A DNA stretch of 64,000 nucleotides from JANQIO01 sp043513815 (GCA_043513815.1 CP121313.1:3348001-3412000); one strand, 5' to 3'. Shown: positions 25,661 through 35,027, counted from the stretch's first letter. Notes: generated by a model from the letters alone, not told the origin. Numbers and translations: made by a program.

Positions 25661-25810
25661 ATTTTCCGACTAAGGTCATAGCGGTGGCTATGGCCGCAGG
25701 AGGAAGATGTCGCACAGTGTGCAAGATCCGGCGAGAAACCAAAAAGGCATTCTGCAGGCTATAGTAAGCGTATGAAGAAGATCAGCGCCGAATCGGTGAG
25801 ATATGCGGGC
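25604..25810. mobile_element. 207-bp unit with 20-bp perfect terminal inverted repeats
   Basis: GCCCGCATATCTCACCGATT at 25604-25623 recurs exactly in inverse orientation at 25791-25810. The left end is the REP-like element; the interior contains GGTCATAGC/GCTATGGCC-type hairpin sequence around 25674-25700. No transposase is encoded. It could be a composite of a REP unit and an inverted half-unit (BIME-like) or a MITE-like insertion. The right end abuts the Shine-Dalgarno of the enoyl-CoA hydratase gene. Confidence 0.6.
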
Positions 25811-25823
25811 CAGGAGGCCTCCA

Positions 25824-26636
25824 ATGAGCCAGGCATTTGATATAGCAACCGCGGGCTACACCCGCTTCAGCTTTGAACGGGCTGATCGCGTGCTGACAGC
25901 GTCCATCACCTCCGAACACCCGGTCAACGGCGTCGACGGGGCCATGCACGAGGAGTTCTCGCGGGTATTTGCCGACCTGCAGCGGGATTCGCTGAGCGAC
26001 ATCATCGTATTGACGGCCCGGGGGCGCGCCTTCTGTGCTGGCGGCGACTTCGACTGGTTCCAGGAGCAGATTGATAATCCGGCGGCATTCCGCGCCATTG
26101 CCTGGGATGCCAAGCGCATTGTCTCCAGCCTGCTGGAAATGGAAAAACCGCTGATCTGTCGTCTCAACGGTGCCGCCGCCGGACTCGGTGCCACCATCGC
26201 CCTGCTTTGCGACATTATCGTCGCCGACGAAAATGCCGTCATCGGTGATCCCCACGTGAAGGTGGGACTGGTCGCCGGCGACGGCGGCGCCCTGATCTGG
26301 CCGCAGCTGGTGGGCTATGCCAGGGCCAAGGAACTGCTGCTGACCGGTGACATGCTCACAGCAGCGCAAGCACTGGAACTGGGGCTGATCAATCACGCGG
26401 TAGCCCCGGACCAGCTCGACGCGAAAGTGCAGGAGATCGTCGACAAGATCCTGGCCAACCCGCGCTGGGCGGTGCGCTGGACCAAGTCGGTGGCCAATAT
26501 TCCCCTGCGCGCCCTGGCGGCCCAGACCATGGATGCGGCGATCGGCTGGGAAAGCGTGTCCAACTTCCATGACGACCGCCGCGAGGCGGTGGCCGCAATG
26601 CGGGAGAAACGCGCGCCGAACCTCACGGGAGAGTGA
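25824..26636 (+). CDS. Enoyl-CoA hydratase/isomerase family protein
   Basis: 270 residues from ATG 25824, preceded by AGGAGG; the first in-frame start (25803) lies inside the repeat. Crotonase motifs: oxyanion-hole region RGRAFCAGGDFDWF, second NH donor NGAAAGLGATIALLCDIIVADENAVIGDPHVKVGL, then AGDGGALIWPQLVGYARAKELLLTGDMLTAAQALELGLIN. The position occupied by the classic Glu164 loop reads VGLVAGDGG, as in a subgroup often annotated for aromatic or terpenoid CoA esters. It is followed one base later by an acyl-CoA dehydrogenase, forming a beta-oxidation-like pair. Confidence 0.87.
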   Translation: MSQAFDIATAGYTRFSFERADRVLTASITSEHPVNGVDGAMHEEFSRVFADLQRDSLSDIIVLTARGRAFCAGGDFDWFQEQIDNPAAFRAIAWDAKRIVSSLLEMEKPLICRLNGAAAGLGATIALLCDIIVADENAVIGDPHVKVGLVAGDGGALIWPQLVGYARAKELLLTGDMLTAAQALELGLINHAVAPDQLDAKVQEIVDKILANPRWAVRWTKSVANIPLRALAAQTMDAAIGWESVSNFHDDRREAVAAMREKRAPNLTGE

Positions 26637-26637
26637 C

Positions 26638-27804
26638 ATGAACCAGCCCAGCTTTACCGTTGAAGCCGAACACATCGCGGAGATTCGCCGCCAGCTGCGC
26701 CGCTTTGTCGAGGACAAGGCGCCCCGGGAGCGGCGCCGAGAATGGGACCGGGAGCACACCTGGCCCCGGGAACTGTTCACGGAGATAGCCGACATGGGCC
26801 TGATTGGCCTGACCATCCCCGAACAATACGGTGGCGCCGGCCAGGACCTGGTGGCCGCCGTGGCCGTGATCGAGGAATTGTCACAGGTGGGCGCCTTCCT
26901 CTCCGGCCCTTATATACATGCGGCATTCTACGGCGGCATGAACCTTTCGGAGAACGGATCCGAAGCGCAAAAGAGCGCACTGCTACCGAGGATCGCCGCC
27001 GGCGAGCTGCTGCTGTGCTATGGATTGTCCGAGCCCAACGTGGGCGGCGACCTCGCCAGCGTGGAGACCCGCGCCGAATTGCTCGATGGAGAGATCCGTA
27101 TCAACGGCGCCAAGCGCTGGTGCACCGGGGCTGACTGGTCGGACTACATTTACTGCCTGGTACGCAGCGGCGCGGCGGATGATCGCTACAACAACCTTTC
27201 CCTGCTGTTGATCCCCACCGATACCCCAGGCATCAGCATGCAGCCCATTGAGCACGTCAACCTGCGCTATACCACCTCTATGGATGTGTACTTTGAAGAC
27301 GTGAGTCTCGGTGAAGAGGCCATTGTCGGCGGGCCGGAGATGTGGAACCGGGGTTGGGAGCAGCTTTCAGGCCGGGCCCTGGACGTGGAGAAGATCGAGA
27401 TTACCGCCTGTGCCTACGGCTTCGCCCGGGCGGCAATCGAGGAGTGCTGGCAGTACGCCCAGGAACGGGTCCAGTTTGGCAAACCGATTGCCCGGCACCA
27501 GGCCGTCCGCCACAAGCTGGTGACCGCGAAAACAAAACTGCAGGCCGCCCGGCACATGCTGTACCACGGCGCCTGGCTGGCCAATGAAGGCCTGCCCTGC
27601 TCCGTGGAAACCTCTATGGCCAAGCTGTTTGTTGCTGATGTTGGAGTAGAAATCGGGCTGGCCTGCCAGCAGGTGATGGGCGCCTACGCCCTGTCTGACA
27701 GCTACGACATGGAGCGAAACCTGCGCGACCTGCTGGGCATGCCGATCGTCGGCGGCTCTTCCGACATGCAGAAAAACAACCTGGCCAGCATGCTCAAGCT
27801 CTAG
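26638..27804 (+). CDS. Acyl-CoA dehydrogenase
   Basis: 388 residues from ATG 26638, starting one base after the hydratase stop. N-terminal helical domain with LGMxLIGLTIPEQYGGAGQDL-type sequence (here MGLIGLTIPEQYGGAGQ), central YGLSEPNVGGDLASVETRAE and INGAKRWCTGADWSDYIYCL flavin-contacting strands, and C-terminal WQYAQERVQFGKPIARHQAVRHKL. The usual GGTxEIxR motif near the C-terminus is GGSSDMQKN, so the catalytic-base region differs from fatty acyl-CoA dehydrogenases, and the substrate may be unusual. FAD-dependent alpha,beta-desaturation of a CoA ester is the likely reaction. Confidence 0.87.
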   Translation: MNQPSFTVEAEHIAEIRRQLRRFVEDKAPRERRREWDREHTWPRELFTEIADMGLIGLTIPEQYGGAGQDLVAAVAVIEELSQVGAFLSGPYIHAAFYGGMNLSENGSEAQKSALLPRIAAGELLLCYGLSEPNVGGDLASVETRAELLDGEIRINGAKRWCTGADWSDYIYCLVRSGAADDRYNNLSLLLIPTDTPGISMQPIEHVNLRYTTSMDVYFEDVSLGEEAIVGGPEMWNRGWEQLSGRALDVEKIEITACAYGFARAAIEECWQYAQERVQFGKPIARHQAVRHKLVTAKTKLQAARHMLYHGAWLANEGLPCSVETSMAKLFVADVGVEIGLACQQVMGAYALSDSYDMERNLRDLLGMPIVGGSSDMQKNNLASMLKL

Positions 27805-27850
27805 AAGCGTGAGAGTGGGCAGCTGGCCGCCGGGGCATTCGGGGTTTCTG

Positions 27851-28222
27851 CTACTTCGCGCGAGGGGTGCGCAAAGGCTGGCTGGCAGCGAAGTTAAACG
27901 CCCTGCCCTCTTCGCGCAGCGAATCGACAGTGCGCCCGTCACAGTCTGCCAGGTTGACGCCGCTGAGAATGCCGTCAGTACCCACCAGCACCACCACCGG
28001 GTCCGACGTGGAGGACTTGTAGAGCGTATTGCCGTCGCGCATACGAGCGCTGACGTAGAACACCAGCCGCTCCCAGGGCAACACCCCCGTGGGATCTTTC
28101 ACCGAGCAGACAATCGCGTCCGGCATGCCCTCGACAATACCGGCACGGCCCGCCAGCGGCACCAGTGCAAGAAAAACCAATGCGACACCCGCCAATAGAG
28201 GCGCGCCTGAAGACTTCACCAT
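27851..28222 (-). CDS. Small secreted protein of unknown function
   Basis: 123 residues with GGAGGTAGATT before ATG 28222. An N-terminal hydrophobic segment (APLLAGVALVFLALVPLAGRA) is probably a signal peptide with cleavage after AGRA. The mature part has two cysteines (DAIVCSVKD and NLADCDG) that could form a disulphide. No family recognised. Confidence 0.65.
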   Translation of the reverse strand: MVKSSGAPLLAGVALVFLALVPLAGRAGIVEGMPDAIVCSVKDPTGVLPWERLVFYVSARMRDGNTLYKSSTSDPVVVLVGTDGILSGVNLADCDGRTVDSLREEGRAFNFAASQPLRTPRAK

Positions 28223-28239
28223 AATCTACCTCCTGGTAG

Positions 28240-28254
28240 CTGAGACGGTCTCAG
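28240..28254. promoter_or_regulatory. Candidate operator, CTGAGAC-G-GTCTCAG
   Basis: Perfect 7-bp inverted repeat around one base, 18 bp upstream of the start of the small secreted protein gene, in the leader/promoter region. Confidence 0.45.
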
Positions 28255-28509
28255 TGCATGAGACTAACACTTTCCAGGAAAGGTCCGGATTCCGGAGGCT
28301 GGCGGGGTCCAGCCCCAGCCCTTTCGGCGCCGGCACCATCCCGGCGACCCCTCCCAGCCCCTGTCGGGTGCCATTATATTGCGGCGTTTTTGCGAACCGC
28401 CTCACAGCCTGGAAGATCCTGGTATGAACCGGTTCACATCAAGGGAAGCCTGGCAGCGTAATTTCGCGAGCTAGCGCTAATCTAAGCTCTAACAACACGG
28501 GACAGCGCT

Positions 28510-28917
28510 ATGAAAAATAGAAGAAAGCTTCAAGACAGAAAAGCCGGTCAACACCGTTTCCCCCGCCAGTTTGTTATTTCAATGGCGGTCGCCGCTGCGG
28601 TTTGCTACGGAATCGCCGGGCTGAAATACAATAATGGTGCACAGCACTATGAGGCCTATGTAGACGCCTACTCGGCGTGTGTGAAGGATCCGCTCTTCGG
28701 CGCGCAGGCAGTGGAAATCTGCAAGACCACCAAACAGGTACGTGATCAGTTTGCTGCTCACAATGCAGCCTACGCCAGTGGCGCACCATTTCTCAGCTTC
28801 GCTTTCTCGCTCACGGTAGCGGTATTCCTGTCGCCGCTGACACATCGCGGCAGCCGTTGGGTTGAAAACCAGCTGGCAGACACGAACCCCCTGGAGGCGG
28901 CTCCCAGAGCCAGCTAA
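28510..28917 (+). CDS. Hypothetical two-helix membrane protein
   Basis: 135 residues. A basic N-terminus (KNRRKLQDRKAGQHRFPRQF) is followed by a first helix FVISMAVAAAVCYGIAGL, a soluble loop with two cysteines (SACVKDP, VEICKTTK), and a second helix FLSFAFSLTVAVFLSPL near residue 100. Only the membrane topology can be supported. A rho-independent terminator follows 33 bp after the stop, so it is transcribed as a single-gene unit. Confidence 0.68.
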   Translation: MKNRRKLQDRKAGQHRFPRQFVISMAVAAAVCYGIAGLKYNNGAQHYEAYVDAYSACVKDPLFGAQAVEICKTTKQVRDQFAAHNAAYASGAPFLSFAFSLTVAVFLSPLTHRGSRWVENQLADTNPLEAAPRAS

Positions 28918-28950
28918 CCGGCGAAAGACAGGTTCTCCATGATCGACCTA

Positions 28951-28976
28951 CAGGGGCCTTGCGCCCCTGTTTTTTT
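28951..28976 (+). terminator. Rho-independent terminator
   Basis: CAGGGGC (28951-28957) pairs with GCCCCTG (28963-28969) and is followed by seven T residues. It ends the small membrane protein transcript and lies just before the convergent pil operon. Confidence 0.88.
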
Positions 28977-28989
28977 ATCTAGCCTTTAA

Positions 28990-29433
28990 TCACCAACAGA
29001 CGCTGCTGCCGACACTGCCGCTGGCCTGGCGCGTCCCTGTGGCCGTCAGCGTGTAGTTGCCGCATTGATCCTTTGTCTGGTCATTCAACGCCGTCGCTAC
29101 GGCGTCGTAACTGGTGCCGGTAACATTGGCCAGCGTGATCCTGTACACAGCGGAAGCATCTGTCGCGGCCACCTGCTCGGACTTCTTGTCGACCGCATAA
29201 GGATCCGGCAGGCCGAGTCCCGCCAGGGAATCGCTGTAACTGCGATTGTTCAGGAAAAACTGCTCCTGGCGCATCGCGATATCCATCAGCGCACCCCTGG
29301 CGCCGGTGCGGCCGCTCTTGCGAATACTTTCGCGGTAAGCTGGCAGGGCGATGGCGGCGAGAATGCCGATGATGGTGATCACTACCAGTAGTTCCAGCAG
29401 GGAAAACCCTGCCGCCTGTCTCTTGTCAGTCAT
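28990..29433 (-). CDS. pilE: Type IV pilin PilE-like minor pilin
   Basis: 147 residues from ATG 29433, the start giving a 9-residue leader before the PilD cleavage site (MTDKRQAAG^FSLLELLVVITIIGILAAIALPAY). Glu5 of the mature pilin is present. The globular part has RQEQFFLNNRSYSDSLAGLGLP and the C-terminal disulphide pair (QCGNYTL, SSVCW), as in PilE minor pilins. It is the last gene of the fimT-pilVWXY1E operon. Confidence 0.9.
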   Translation of the reverse strand: MTDKRQAAGFSLLELLVVITIIGILAAIALPAYRESIRKSGRTGARGALMDIAMRQEQFFLNNRSYSDSLAGLGLPDPYAVDKKSEQVAATDASAVYRITLANVTGTSYDAVATALNDQTKDQCGNYTLTATGTRQASGSVGSSVCW

Positions 29434-29468
29434 TGATCTTTGAAGCACTGTGTCACCACCTGTCCCGG

Positions 29469-32400
29469 TCAAAGCCTGTCTACACCCACATCCCGCCAGT
29501 AGGCGCGCCAACGGGAACGGCCACCGGGGTCAATGATCTGGTTGCCGTCGATACCGGTGCCGGGCAGCAGAATCTGGTCACCCAGCGGCTTCGCGCCAGG
29601 TGGGATCCCCGGGCCGACGCTGGTGTAGCGATCAGCCTTGTCCATGCCATCGATCACATTGTTCAGGTTCAACACTACCGAGCCGTCCTTGAGGCTGATG
29701 GCGTACAGTCGACCACTTCCCTCGGAAGGCGCGCAGGTTATGGAGCTACCGTCGCCCTCGGGCAGGTAGCTGGTGAAATAGACTACACCGTTGACAGTCA
29801 GCGGAGCCGACAGGCCTTTTTCACCATTGTCCTCCAGAGTCAGCTTCCAGCCGCGGTCCAGGTTGGTCGCCTCACAGCTGGACTCCTCGCCGGTTACACA
29901 GATATCGGTGATATTGGGCAGGTCGTTGAGCGTCGCAACATCGGTCTCGTCGGTCACCAGGCTGGCGTAGGAACCCACGGCTGTCTCCCGATCCTTGATC
30001 ATGTAGAGATAATTTTCCACACCCAGGTTCTGGGGAGCGGCGCGATCGCCAGAGGCGATAACAATACCGATGTAGTCACCGGACTGGTCCCTCGCCTTGA
30101 CCACATCCGGCGCATGGAAGAAGCGCCTGTCATGACTGGTATCGTCGTAGCCCAGTTTGGCTATCTGGGTAATGCGCCAGTTGTCCCGGCGGTGGGTCGT
30201 AGCCGCGCCCTCGGGCAGGTCCACACGCCACAGGCTGCCGCCGGTATCACCGACATAGGCGCGATCGACAATGCCGTTACCGTTGGCATCCAGCAATGTC
30301 ATGGTGGAGGGGATAGCGTCCAACAGGTCGGCGTTATAGCGCACTGTATTGGAGTTAAACCCGGTACCCTGTACCGCCTTCCAGATCAGCTCACCGGTCT
30401 CGGCATTGACCACAAAGATCGCATTGCCCTCAGTACTGTCGCCCCAGCCCGCGTCCTTTCCGATGCGGCTTGATCCGCTCCAGCCGCCGTCGTAGCCGCC
30501 GGCAAAAATCAGCACCGGAACCGGCACACCCTCATACATTACCCGCGCAATACGCGGAGTGGAAAATGTCATGCCCAGTTCGGCGAAGTCGCCAGCTTTG
30601 GTGATCTTCCATTTAAGCGAGGGCGTGTCCAGCGGATTGGAGGCATCCAGCGCATAGTAGCCTTTGCCGCCGCGGCGCAGCCCGAAGTAGACCCACACAT
30701 CGTCGCCGGATTCGATGGTGCCGTCTGCATTCGCGTCATTGACGAGGGAAACTGCCTCGCCGTCGACCCCGTAGGGATGGGGGTCATCGATAGTGGGATT
30801 ATTCTCCGCCAGTCGCTTCTGGATACCCATGACTTCGAGCGGCATGAAGCCAAACATCTCCTGCCCGGAATCCGTGCCGGCACTGGTGGTATTTTCCAGC
30901 ATGCGAAACCAGCCATCGTTGGAGCCGAAGAACAGGCGAATCAGCGGATTCTCAGCCGTATACGGTGTGACGCTGCCGTAGTTGATCACCAGCGGCCTGG
31001 AGTGCATGGGATCACCCATCATCCAGTCGCGGGAGTCATCGGAGTTGTCCCCATCCTCGTTGAACACATCAACCCCCCGTCCCCAGGCTATCAGGTCTTC
31101 GAGATCATCCGCCGACAGGCTGGAGTCGGGATCAAGATAGGGGGCCAGCAGCGAGGCGGTGGTACTGTCTTCGTTGTAAGGGATCAGCAGGTTCGCCGTG
31201 CTCGGACTCTCGGTGTAGAGCTGTCGTGCACCCAGGTCGCCATTATCGTCACCCGGCTCCGCGTCAGACAGCATGCCGGGAATGCGTTGACCCGCGCCAC
31301 CCCGCATCACGCTGCGACCGTCTTTTTCTGTCACCTCGTTCCGGTCTGCATCGAAGGCAACCACGTCCGGGCCGTTGGGGTCTGTCCAGTAGGTGAGCGC
31401 ATCGGTCTTGATACGCCCATCGCTGTCAAACGCCGTCTCATCATCAGCATCGCGTATCACACTTTGCGTTTGGGTTTCTCCGGACGCGTCCGTCGTGGTG
31501 ATCTCGGCAATCTTGAGCTTCTTTACGTTACCGGGCCAGCGCGGCTCGCCCTGCGCTTCGAAAACGGCCAGATAAACATTGTCCACCACTTCCGAGCGGT
31601 TGAAGACGTTGACTGGCACCGAGGCAGCCACAAACGTGGTACTGACACTGAGAATCTCTCGGAAAATGGACCTCAGCGTGTTCAGCGCCTTCTCCGGTTC
31701 GCCATGTTCGTAAGCCACCCCGGTGCCACCGGATGCAGCGTAGGCGTTGGTAGTCGTGTTGACGTTATCGGCCACCCAGTAGGACGTCAGGTTCTGCTCG
31801 CCCTCGATATCAATGCCGGTGGTGCTGCTCGCCAGGTCCAGGTCATTGAGCTTGGCAATCACCTTGTTGTCGGTGGGGCTGCCGATCGCCAGGCCCGCCG
31901 GCGCAGCCGCGGAGATGGCAAAGTCAGAATCGGCAGCGCTGTTGGACACCGCGTCCAGCGTATTGACCATGAACAGCTTTGAGCATGACCAGTCAGACGC
32001 AGCGCCTTCAGAAAAAGGGCTCACATAAGTGGCGGAAGCGCCGTTGCCGGTATAAATGTTGGGATCCGGGGCCAGCAGCGGGTTGGTATCGCCGCCGCCG
32101 TCCATCAGGTTCTTCCTCGACAGCTTGGAGTTGAACGACTCATAGCCCAGCCAGGCATTGAACAGCGGCTGCCCGGTGATATAGCGATAGAACTCGTAAT
32201 ACAGCTCGCGAATCTGGTAAGGATGCCCATTCCAGGTGGTACCGTTTATCTTGGTACTGGGCACCGGCACTGCGGCCAACCGGGCCAGCAGGTCCGACCG
32301 TTCCAGTGGATCTGAGGGGTCGATGAAGCCCTTGAGCACATAGGCGCCGTTACTGCAGCCATTGCCGCCACCGCCGGGAATCTGGCTGGGACCGGCGTCA

Positions 32401-32882
32401 GGATTGCCGGTACAGCTATCCTCGTGGTTGAGCATCATGCCGACGCGCACATCCCGCAATTCGTTGAATAGAATGGAGAACACCGCGCGCATCCCATCAA
32501 ACATGGTCACCGTCAAACCCGACCAGTATTCGGTGCCGTCGACCGCACCGTCTACGCCAAGATTGGCGGTCGAGTGCTGGCTGAGGTCTGCGACGCCATC
32601 CGCCCCCGGCTGGCCAGCCGCATCGACCAGGTCCAGTCCATAAAATATTTCTGAACCCAGGTGGCTCTCACAGGCGCAGGTGCCACCGCTACAGGAAGCC
32701 AGCACATTGGAACACTCAGTGGAGCCGAGATTGGGCCGCAGGTCGAGGGTCATCATCGCCATCGGCACACCACTGACCCCACCCCCGAGTCCGGCATCCA
32801 GGTAAATATCGGTATCGTCTGCATATGCTGACATTGCCAGCAATGCCAACGCGAGAATGGCTGCTTGTGTCTTGATCATCAT
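29469..32882 (-). CDS. pilY1: PilY1 type IV pilus tip-associated protein
   Basis: 1137 residues with a signal peptide ending SAYADD. The C-terminal half is the PilY1 beta-propeller: DPMHSRPLVINYG, LFFGSNDGWFRMLE, and the EF-hand-like calcium loop DANGNGIVDRAYVGDTGGSLWRVD (about residue 875). The N-terminal 400 residues contain several cysteines (CSGGTCACES) but not the usual von Willebrand A MIDAS sequence DxSxS, so this version may lack the classic vWA site. PilY1 sits at the pilus tip, needs Ca2+ for pilus extension in studied species, and takes part in surface sensing and adhesion. Confidence 0.92.
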   Translation of the reverse strand: MMIKTQAAILALALLAMSAYADDTDIYLDAGLGGGVSGVPMAMMTLDLRPNLGSTECSNVLASCSGGTCACESHLGSEIFYGLDLVDAAGQPGADGVADLSQHSTANLGVDGAVDGTEYWSGLTVTMFDGMRAVFSILFNELRDVRVGMMLNHEDSCTGNPDAGPSQIPGGGGNGCSNGAYVLKGFIDPSDPLERSDLLARLAAVPVPSTKINGTTWNGHPYQIRELYYEFYRYITGQPLFNAWLGYESFNSKLSRKNLMDGGGDTNPLLAPDPNIYTGNGASATYVSPFSEGAASDWSCSKLFMVNTLDAVSNSAADSDFAISAAAPAGLAIGSPTDNKVIAKLNDLDLASSTTGIDIEGEQNLTSYWVADNVNTTTNAYAASGGTGVAYEHGEPEKALNTLRSIFREILSVSTTFVAASVPVNVFNRSEVVDNVYLAVFEAQGEPRWPGNVKKLKIAEITTTDASGETQTQSVIRDADDETAFDSDGRIKTDALTYWTDPNGPDVVAFDADRNEVTEKDGRSVMRGGAGQRIPGMLSDAEPGDDNGDLGARQLYTESPSTANLLIPYNEDSTTASLLAPYLDPDSSLSADDLEDLIAWGRGVDVFNEDGDNSDDSRDWMMGDPMHSRPLVINYGSVTPYTAENPLIRLFFGSNDGWFRMLENTTSAGTDSGQEMFGFMPLEVMGIQKRLAENNPTIDDPHPYGVDGEAVSLVNDANADGTIESGDDVWVYFGLRRGGKGYYALDASNPLDTPSLKWKITKAGDFAELGMTFSTPRIARVMYEGVPVPVLIFAGGYDGGWSGSSRIGKDAGWGDSTEGNAIFVVNAETGELIWKAVQGTGFNSNTVRYNADLLDAIPSTMTLLDANGNGIVDRAYVGDTGGSLWRVDLPEGAATTHRRDNWRITQIAKLGYDDTSHDRRFFHAPDVVKARDQSGDYIGIVIASGDRAAPQNLGVENYLYMIKDRETAVGSYASLVTDETDVATLNDLPNITDICVTGEESSCEATNLDRGWKLTLEDNGEKGLSAPLTVNGVVYFTSYLPEGDGSSITCAPSEGSGRLYAISLKDGSVVLNLNNVIDGMDKADRYTSVGPGIPPGAKPLGDQILLPGTGIDGNQIIDPGGRSRWRAYWRDVGVDRL

Positions 32883-32901
32883 TTTATACCCCCTACCGGG
32901 C

Positions 32902-33423
32902 TCAGTTATTGAGCGCCGGTATACGAACCTGCATCCCTTGAACGACGACCGACCTGCCCAGCCGTGCGTCCGTACCGTCTATCGTTGCGGTGATTTCCTG
33001 CCGGGCAAACTTGTAGGCACTGGCGCTGCTGGCCATCTCTTCCGCCATGGACGGCGCGTCTACTTCCAGCGGACCGACCCGGGTCACGAAATAGTCGATG
33101 TCCACGCCGGCGGGCATGCTGGTAACAGCGGTGTCCAGAGCGATGCGGGTCAGGTCACAGCTCGCGTCAGTGTCAGCCGCATCACAGATCTTGAATCCAA
33201 TTCCACCCACTACCGGCGCGTTGTCGGGGTCATCAATGATCGCGTCCAGCAACGCCAGAGCTCGTTGCTGAGCTTCCACCCGGGACTGCTCATTGCCCGC
33301 CATCTGCAGTTGCAGCGTGCTGTTTTCGGAACCGGTCGTTGCCACCAGCGTAATCAGCAGTAGAAACAGCAGGGAGATGATCAGTGCCGCGCCGCGCTGG
33401 CGCTCAAGTCCGATGTTTTTCAT
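32902..33423 (-). CDS. pilX: PilX minor pilin/assembly protein
   Basis: 173 residues. The N-terminus RQRGAALIISLLFLLLITLVATTGSENSTLQLQMAGNEQSRVEAQQRAL is the PilX signature (RGxALIxSLxxLLxLTxxAxxxxxxxxxxxxMAGNxxxxxxAxxxAExAL). It lacks the prepilin Glu5, as PilX proteins typically do. The C-terminal half is less conserved. It sits in its normal place between pilW and pilY1; pilW ends 4 bp upstream. Confidence 0.88.
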   Translation of the reverse strand: MKNIGLERQRGAALIISLLFLLLITLVATTGSENSTLQLQMAGNEQSRVEAQQRALALLDAIIDDPDNAPVVGGIGFKICDAADTDASCDLTRIALDTAVTSMPAGVDIDYFVTRVGPLEVDAPSMAEEMASSASAYKFARQEITATIDGTDARLGRSVVVQGMQVRIPALNN

Positions 33424-33426
33424 GAG

Positions 33427-34425
33427 CTAGAACCCGTAGATCTCGCCGTTGCGCAGGACCACCGTGGTCTGCATGACACGACGGTAGAAACCATCGTTGG
33501 CGGCCGCAATCACCGTGTTGCCAAGCTGGTAGCTCTTGTCATTAACGTAGCCATTGACCTCATTCACGCTTCTCGCGAGCACGAAAATGCGTGCGTTAAC
33601 CGCCTGAAGGAGTTCGGTCGCCGAGGGGTTGGAGGTGTAGTAGTCCGCGCTGTAGTCTGGCGGCACGCTGGTATCGAGCCCGTACTCCACCTGCAGATTC
33701 TCTACACCTTCGACCAGGCAGTCAGCGCTATCCATGCCGAGAGTGGCGGCATCCCTGGTCAACTTCCTGACGCAGAGTGTCGGGATACCATCGCCCGGCG
33801 TATTCGAGTAGGGCCTAACGTAAAGCAGCTGGGGCTGATATTCCCAGCTATCCACACCCGACCCGGCGGTCTTGTCCGTCAGTGTGAGATCCACGCCTCG
33901 TACCAGCGCGGCATCATTGCCAAACTGCTCCAGCCGAAGATAGACCGCGTTATCCTCCAGCACCGCCGAGCTGGTGCCGTCGACCATGGCGGCAGAGTCC
34001 TTGGTGCGTCTCACGGCGACAATATCGGTGCCCGGTAGAACTTCACCCGAGGCGAGACAGACATAGGTCAACACCGCGCTTGTATCAGTTGCGTTATCGA
34101 GATGTTCCAACGGCTGGTTTGTGTCAAGCGCCCAGCTCACACCGCAGTCTGACGCGACGGTCAACGAGCTGGTTATCCCGCCTCCATCCACCACATTGCC
34201 GTAGAACCCCGTCATCGATAGTTCTCTGGACATATAACGCAGCGCCCAGCGGCCGTTTTCCTGCAGGCGCGAAATCTCTTCGTCCTGCATGAAGCTGACC
34301 TTGCTCTGCAGAAAGAGATTGACCACCCCGAAACTGATAATCAGGCTGATGGCCAGTGCCACCAGCATTTCCACCATCGAAAGGCCGGTCTGGAACTGAC
34401 GCATCGAAACAGCGGAGCTGAACAT
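33427..34425 (-). CDS. pilW: PilW minor pilin
   Basis: 332 residues. Prepilin N-terminus QTGLSMVEMLVALAISLIISFGVVNLFLQSK with Glu5 conserved and a 14-residue leader; MQDEEISRLQENGRWALRYMSRELSMTGFYG is diagnostic of PilW. The rest is a large globular beta-rich domain. It overlaps the pilV stop by one base. PilW is needed for pilus initiation and for bringing PilY1 to the tip. Confidence 0.9.
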   Translation of the reverse strand: MFSSAVSMRQFQTGLSMVEMLVALAISLIISFGVVNLFLQSKVSFMQDEEISRLQENGRWALRYMSRELSMTGFYGNVVDGGGITSSLTVASDCGVSWALDTNQPLEHLDNATDTSAVLTYVCLASGEVLPGTDIVAVRRTKDSAAMVDGTSSAVLEDNAVYLRLEQFGNDAALVRGVDLTLTDKTAGSGVDSWEYQPQLLYVRPYSNTPGDGIPTLCVRKLTRDAATLGMDSADCLVEGVENLQVEYGLDTSVPPDYSADYYTSNPSATELLQAVNARIFVLARSVNEVNGYVNDKSYQLGNTVIAAANDGFYRRVMQTTVVLRNGEIYGF

Positions 34426-35027
34426 TATTCCTCAGTGATAAACGTGGAGACGGAAATCACCTGGCGCTTATCGTCTGCGTCACCGTACTTGCCCAGTCCG
34501 CTGCCGCAGGCATTGGTGCCGGGATCCGATAGTGCCTCAAATCCCTGCCATGCCATGGTCACCGTCACCATCCCGTTTGCCACTTCGATACAACCCGTCG
34601 GGTTCAGCAGGCCGCCGGTTGCTACCGCGGTGCCGCTGACATCCCGGGTCTCGGACAGGCCGTCAATCGTCTGCTCCCATTGCCAAAGATCATGCGCCGC
34701 CAGTTGGCCGGCGTTACAGATCTCGGTGGTATCATTGCTGCAGTCAGGGGAGGGCTCTGTGGTTATCGTGGTGCCACCGAGGCCGGCGGTACTGTAGCTG
34801 GTCAGTGCGCGGGGATTCGAGCGCATGCGCTCCAGAACATCCATGGCCATTGCTGTGGCGGTGGTGCGCTGGATAGCCTCATAGCCGGCACGCTTTGATG
34901 TCACCTGCATGCCAGCCATACCAACGACGCCGACAGACGTCACCAGCACAGACACGATCACCTCGATAAGGCTGAAGCCGCGCTGGACTGGCCGGGTAAG
35001 GCCCCGAGGGTGCATTCGCTTCAACAT
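34425..35027 (-). CDS. pilV: PilV minor pilin
   Basis: 200 residues from ATG 35027, with GAGG 7 bp upstream; a GTG at 35039 is in frame. Prepilin site QRG^FSLIEVIVSVLVTSVGVVGMAGMQ, then SKRAGYEAIQRTTATAMAMDVLERMRSNP, the hallmark of PilV. PilV, W, X and FimT prime pilus assembly together with PilY1. Confidence 0.9.
   Translation of the reverse strand: MLKRMHPRGLTRPVQRGFSLIEVIVSVLVTSVGVVGMAGMQVTSKRAGYEAIQRTTATAMAMDVLERMRSNPRALTSYSTAGLGGTTITTEPSPDCSNDTTEICNAGQLAAHDLWQWEQTIDGLSETRDVSGTAVATGGLLNPTGCIEVANGMVTVTMAWQGFEALSDPGTNACGSGLGKYGDADDKRQVISVSTFITEE

Noticed and set aside
29433..30473. 346-codon plus-strand open frame
   Set aside because: Antisense to pilY1 with no family features.
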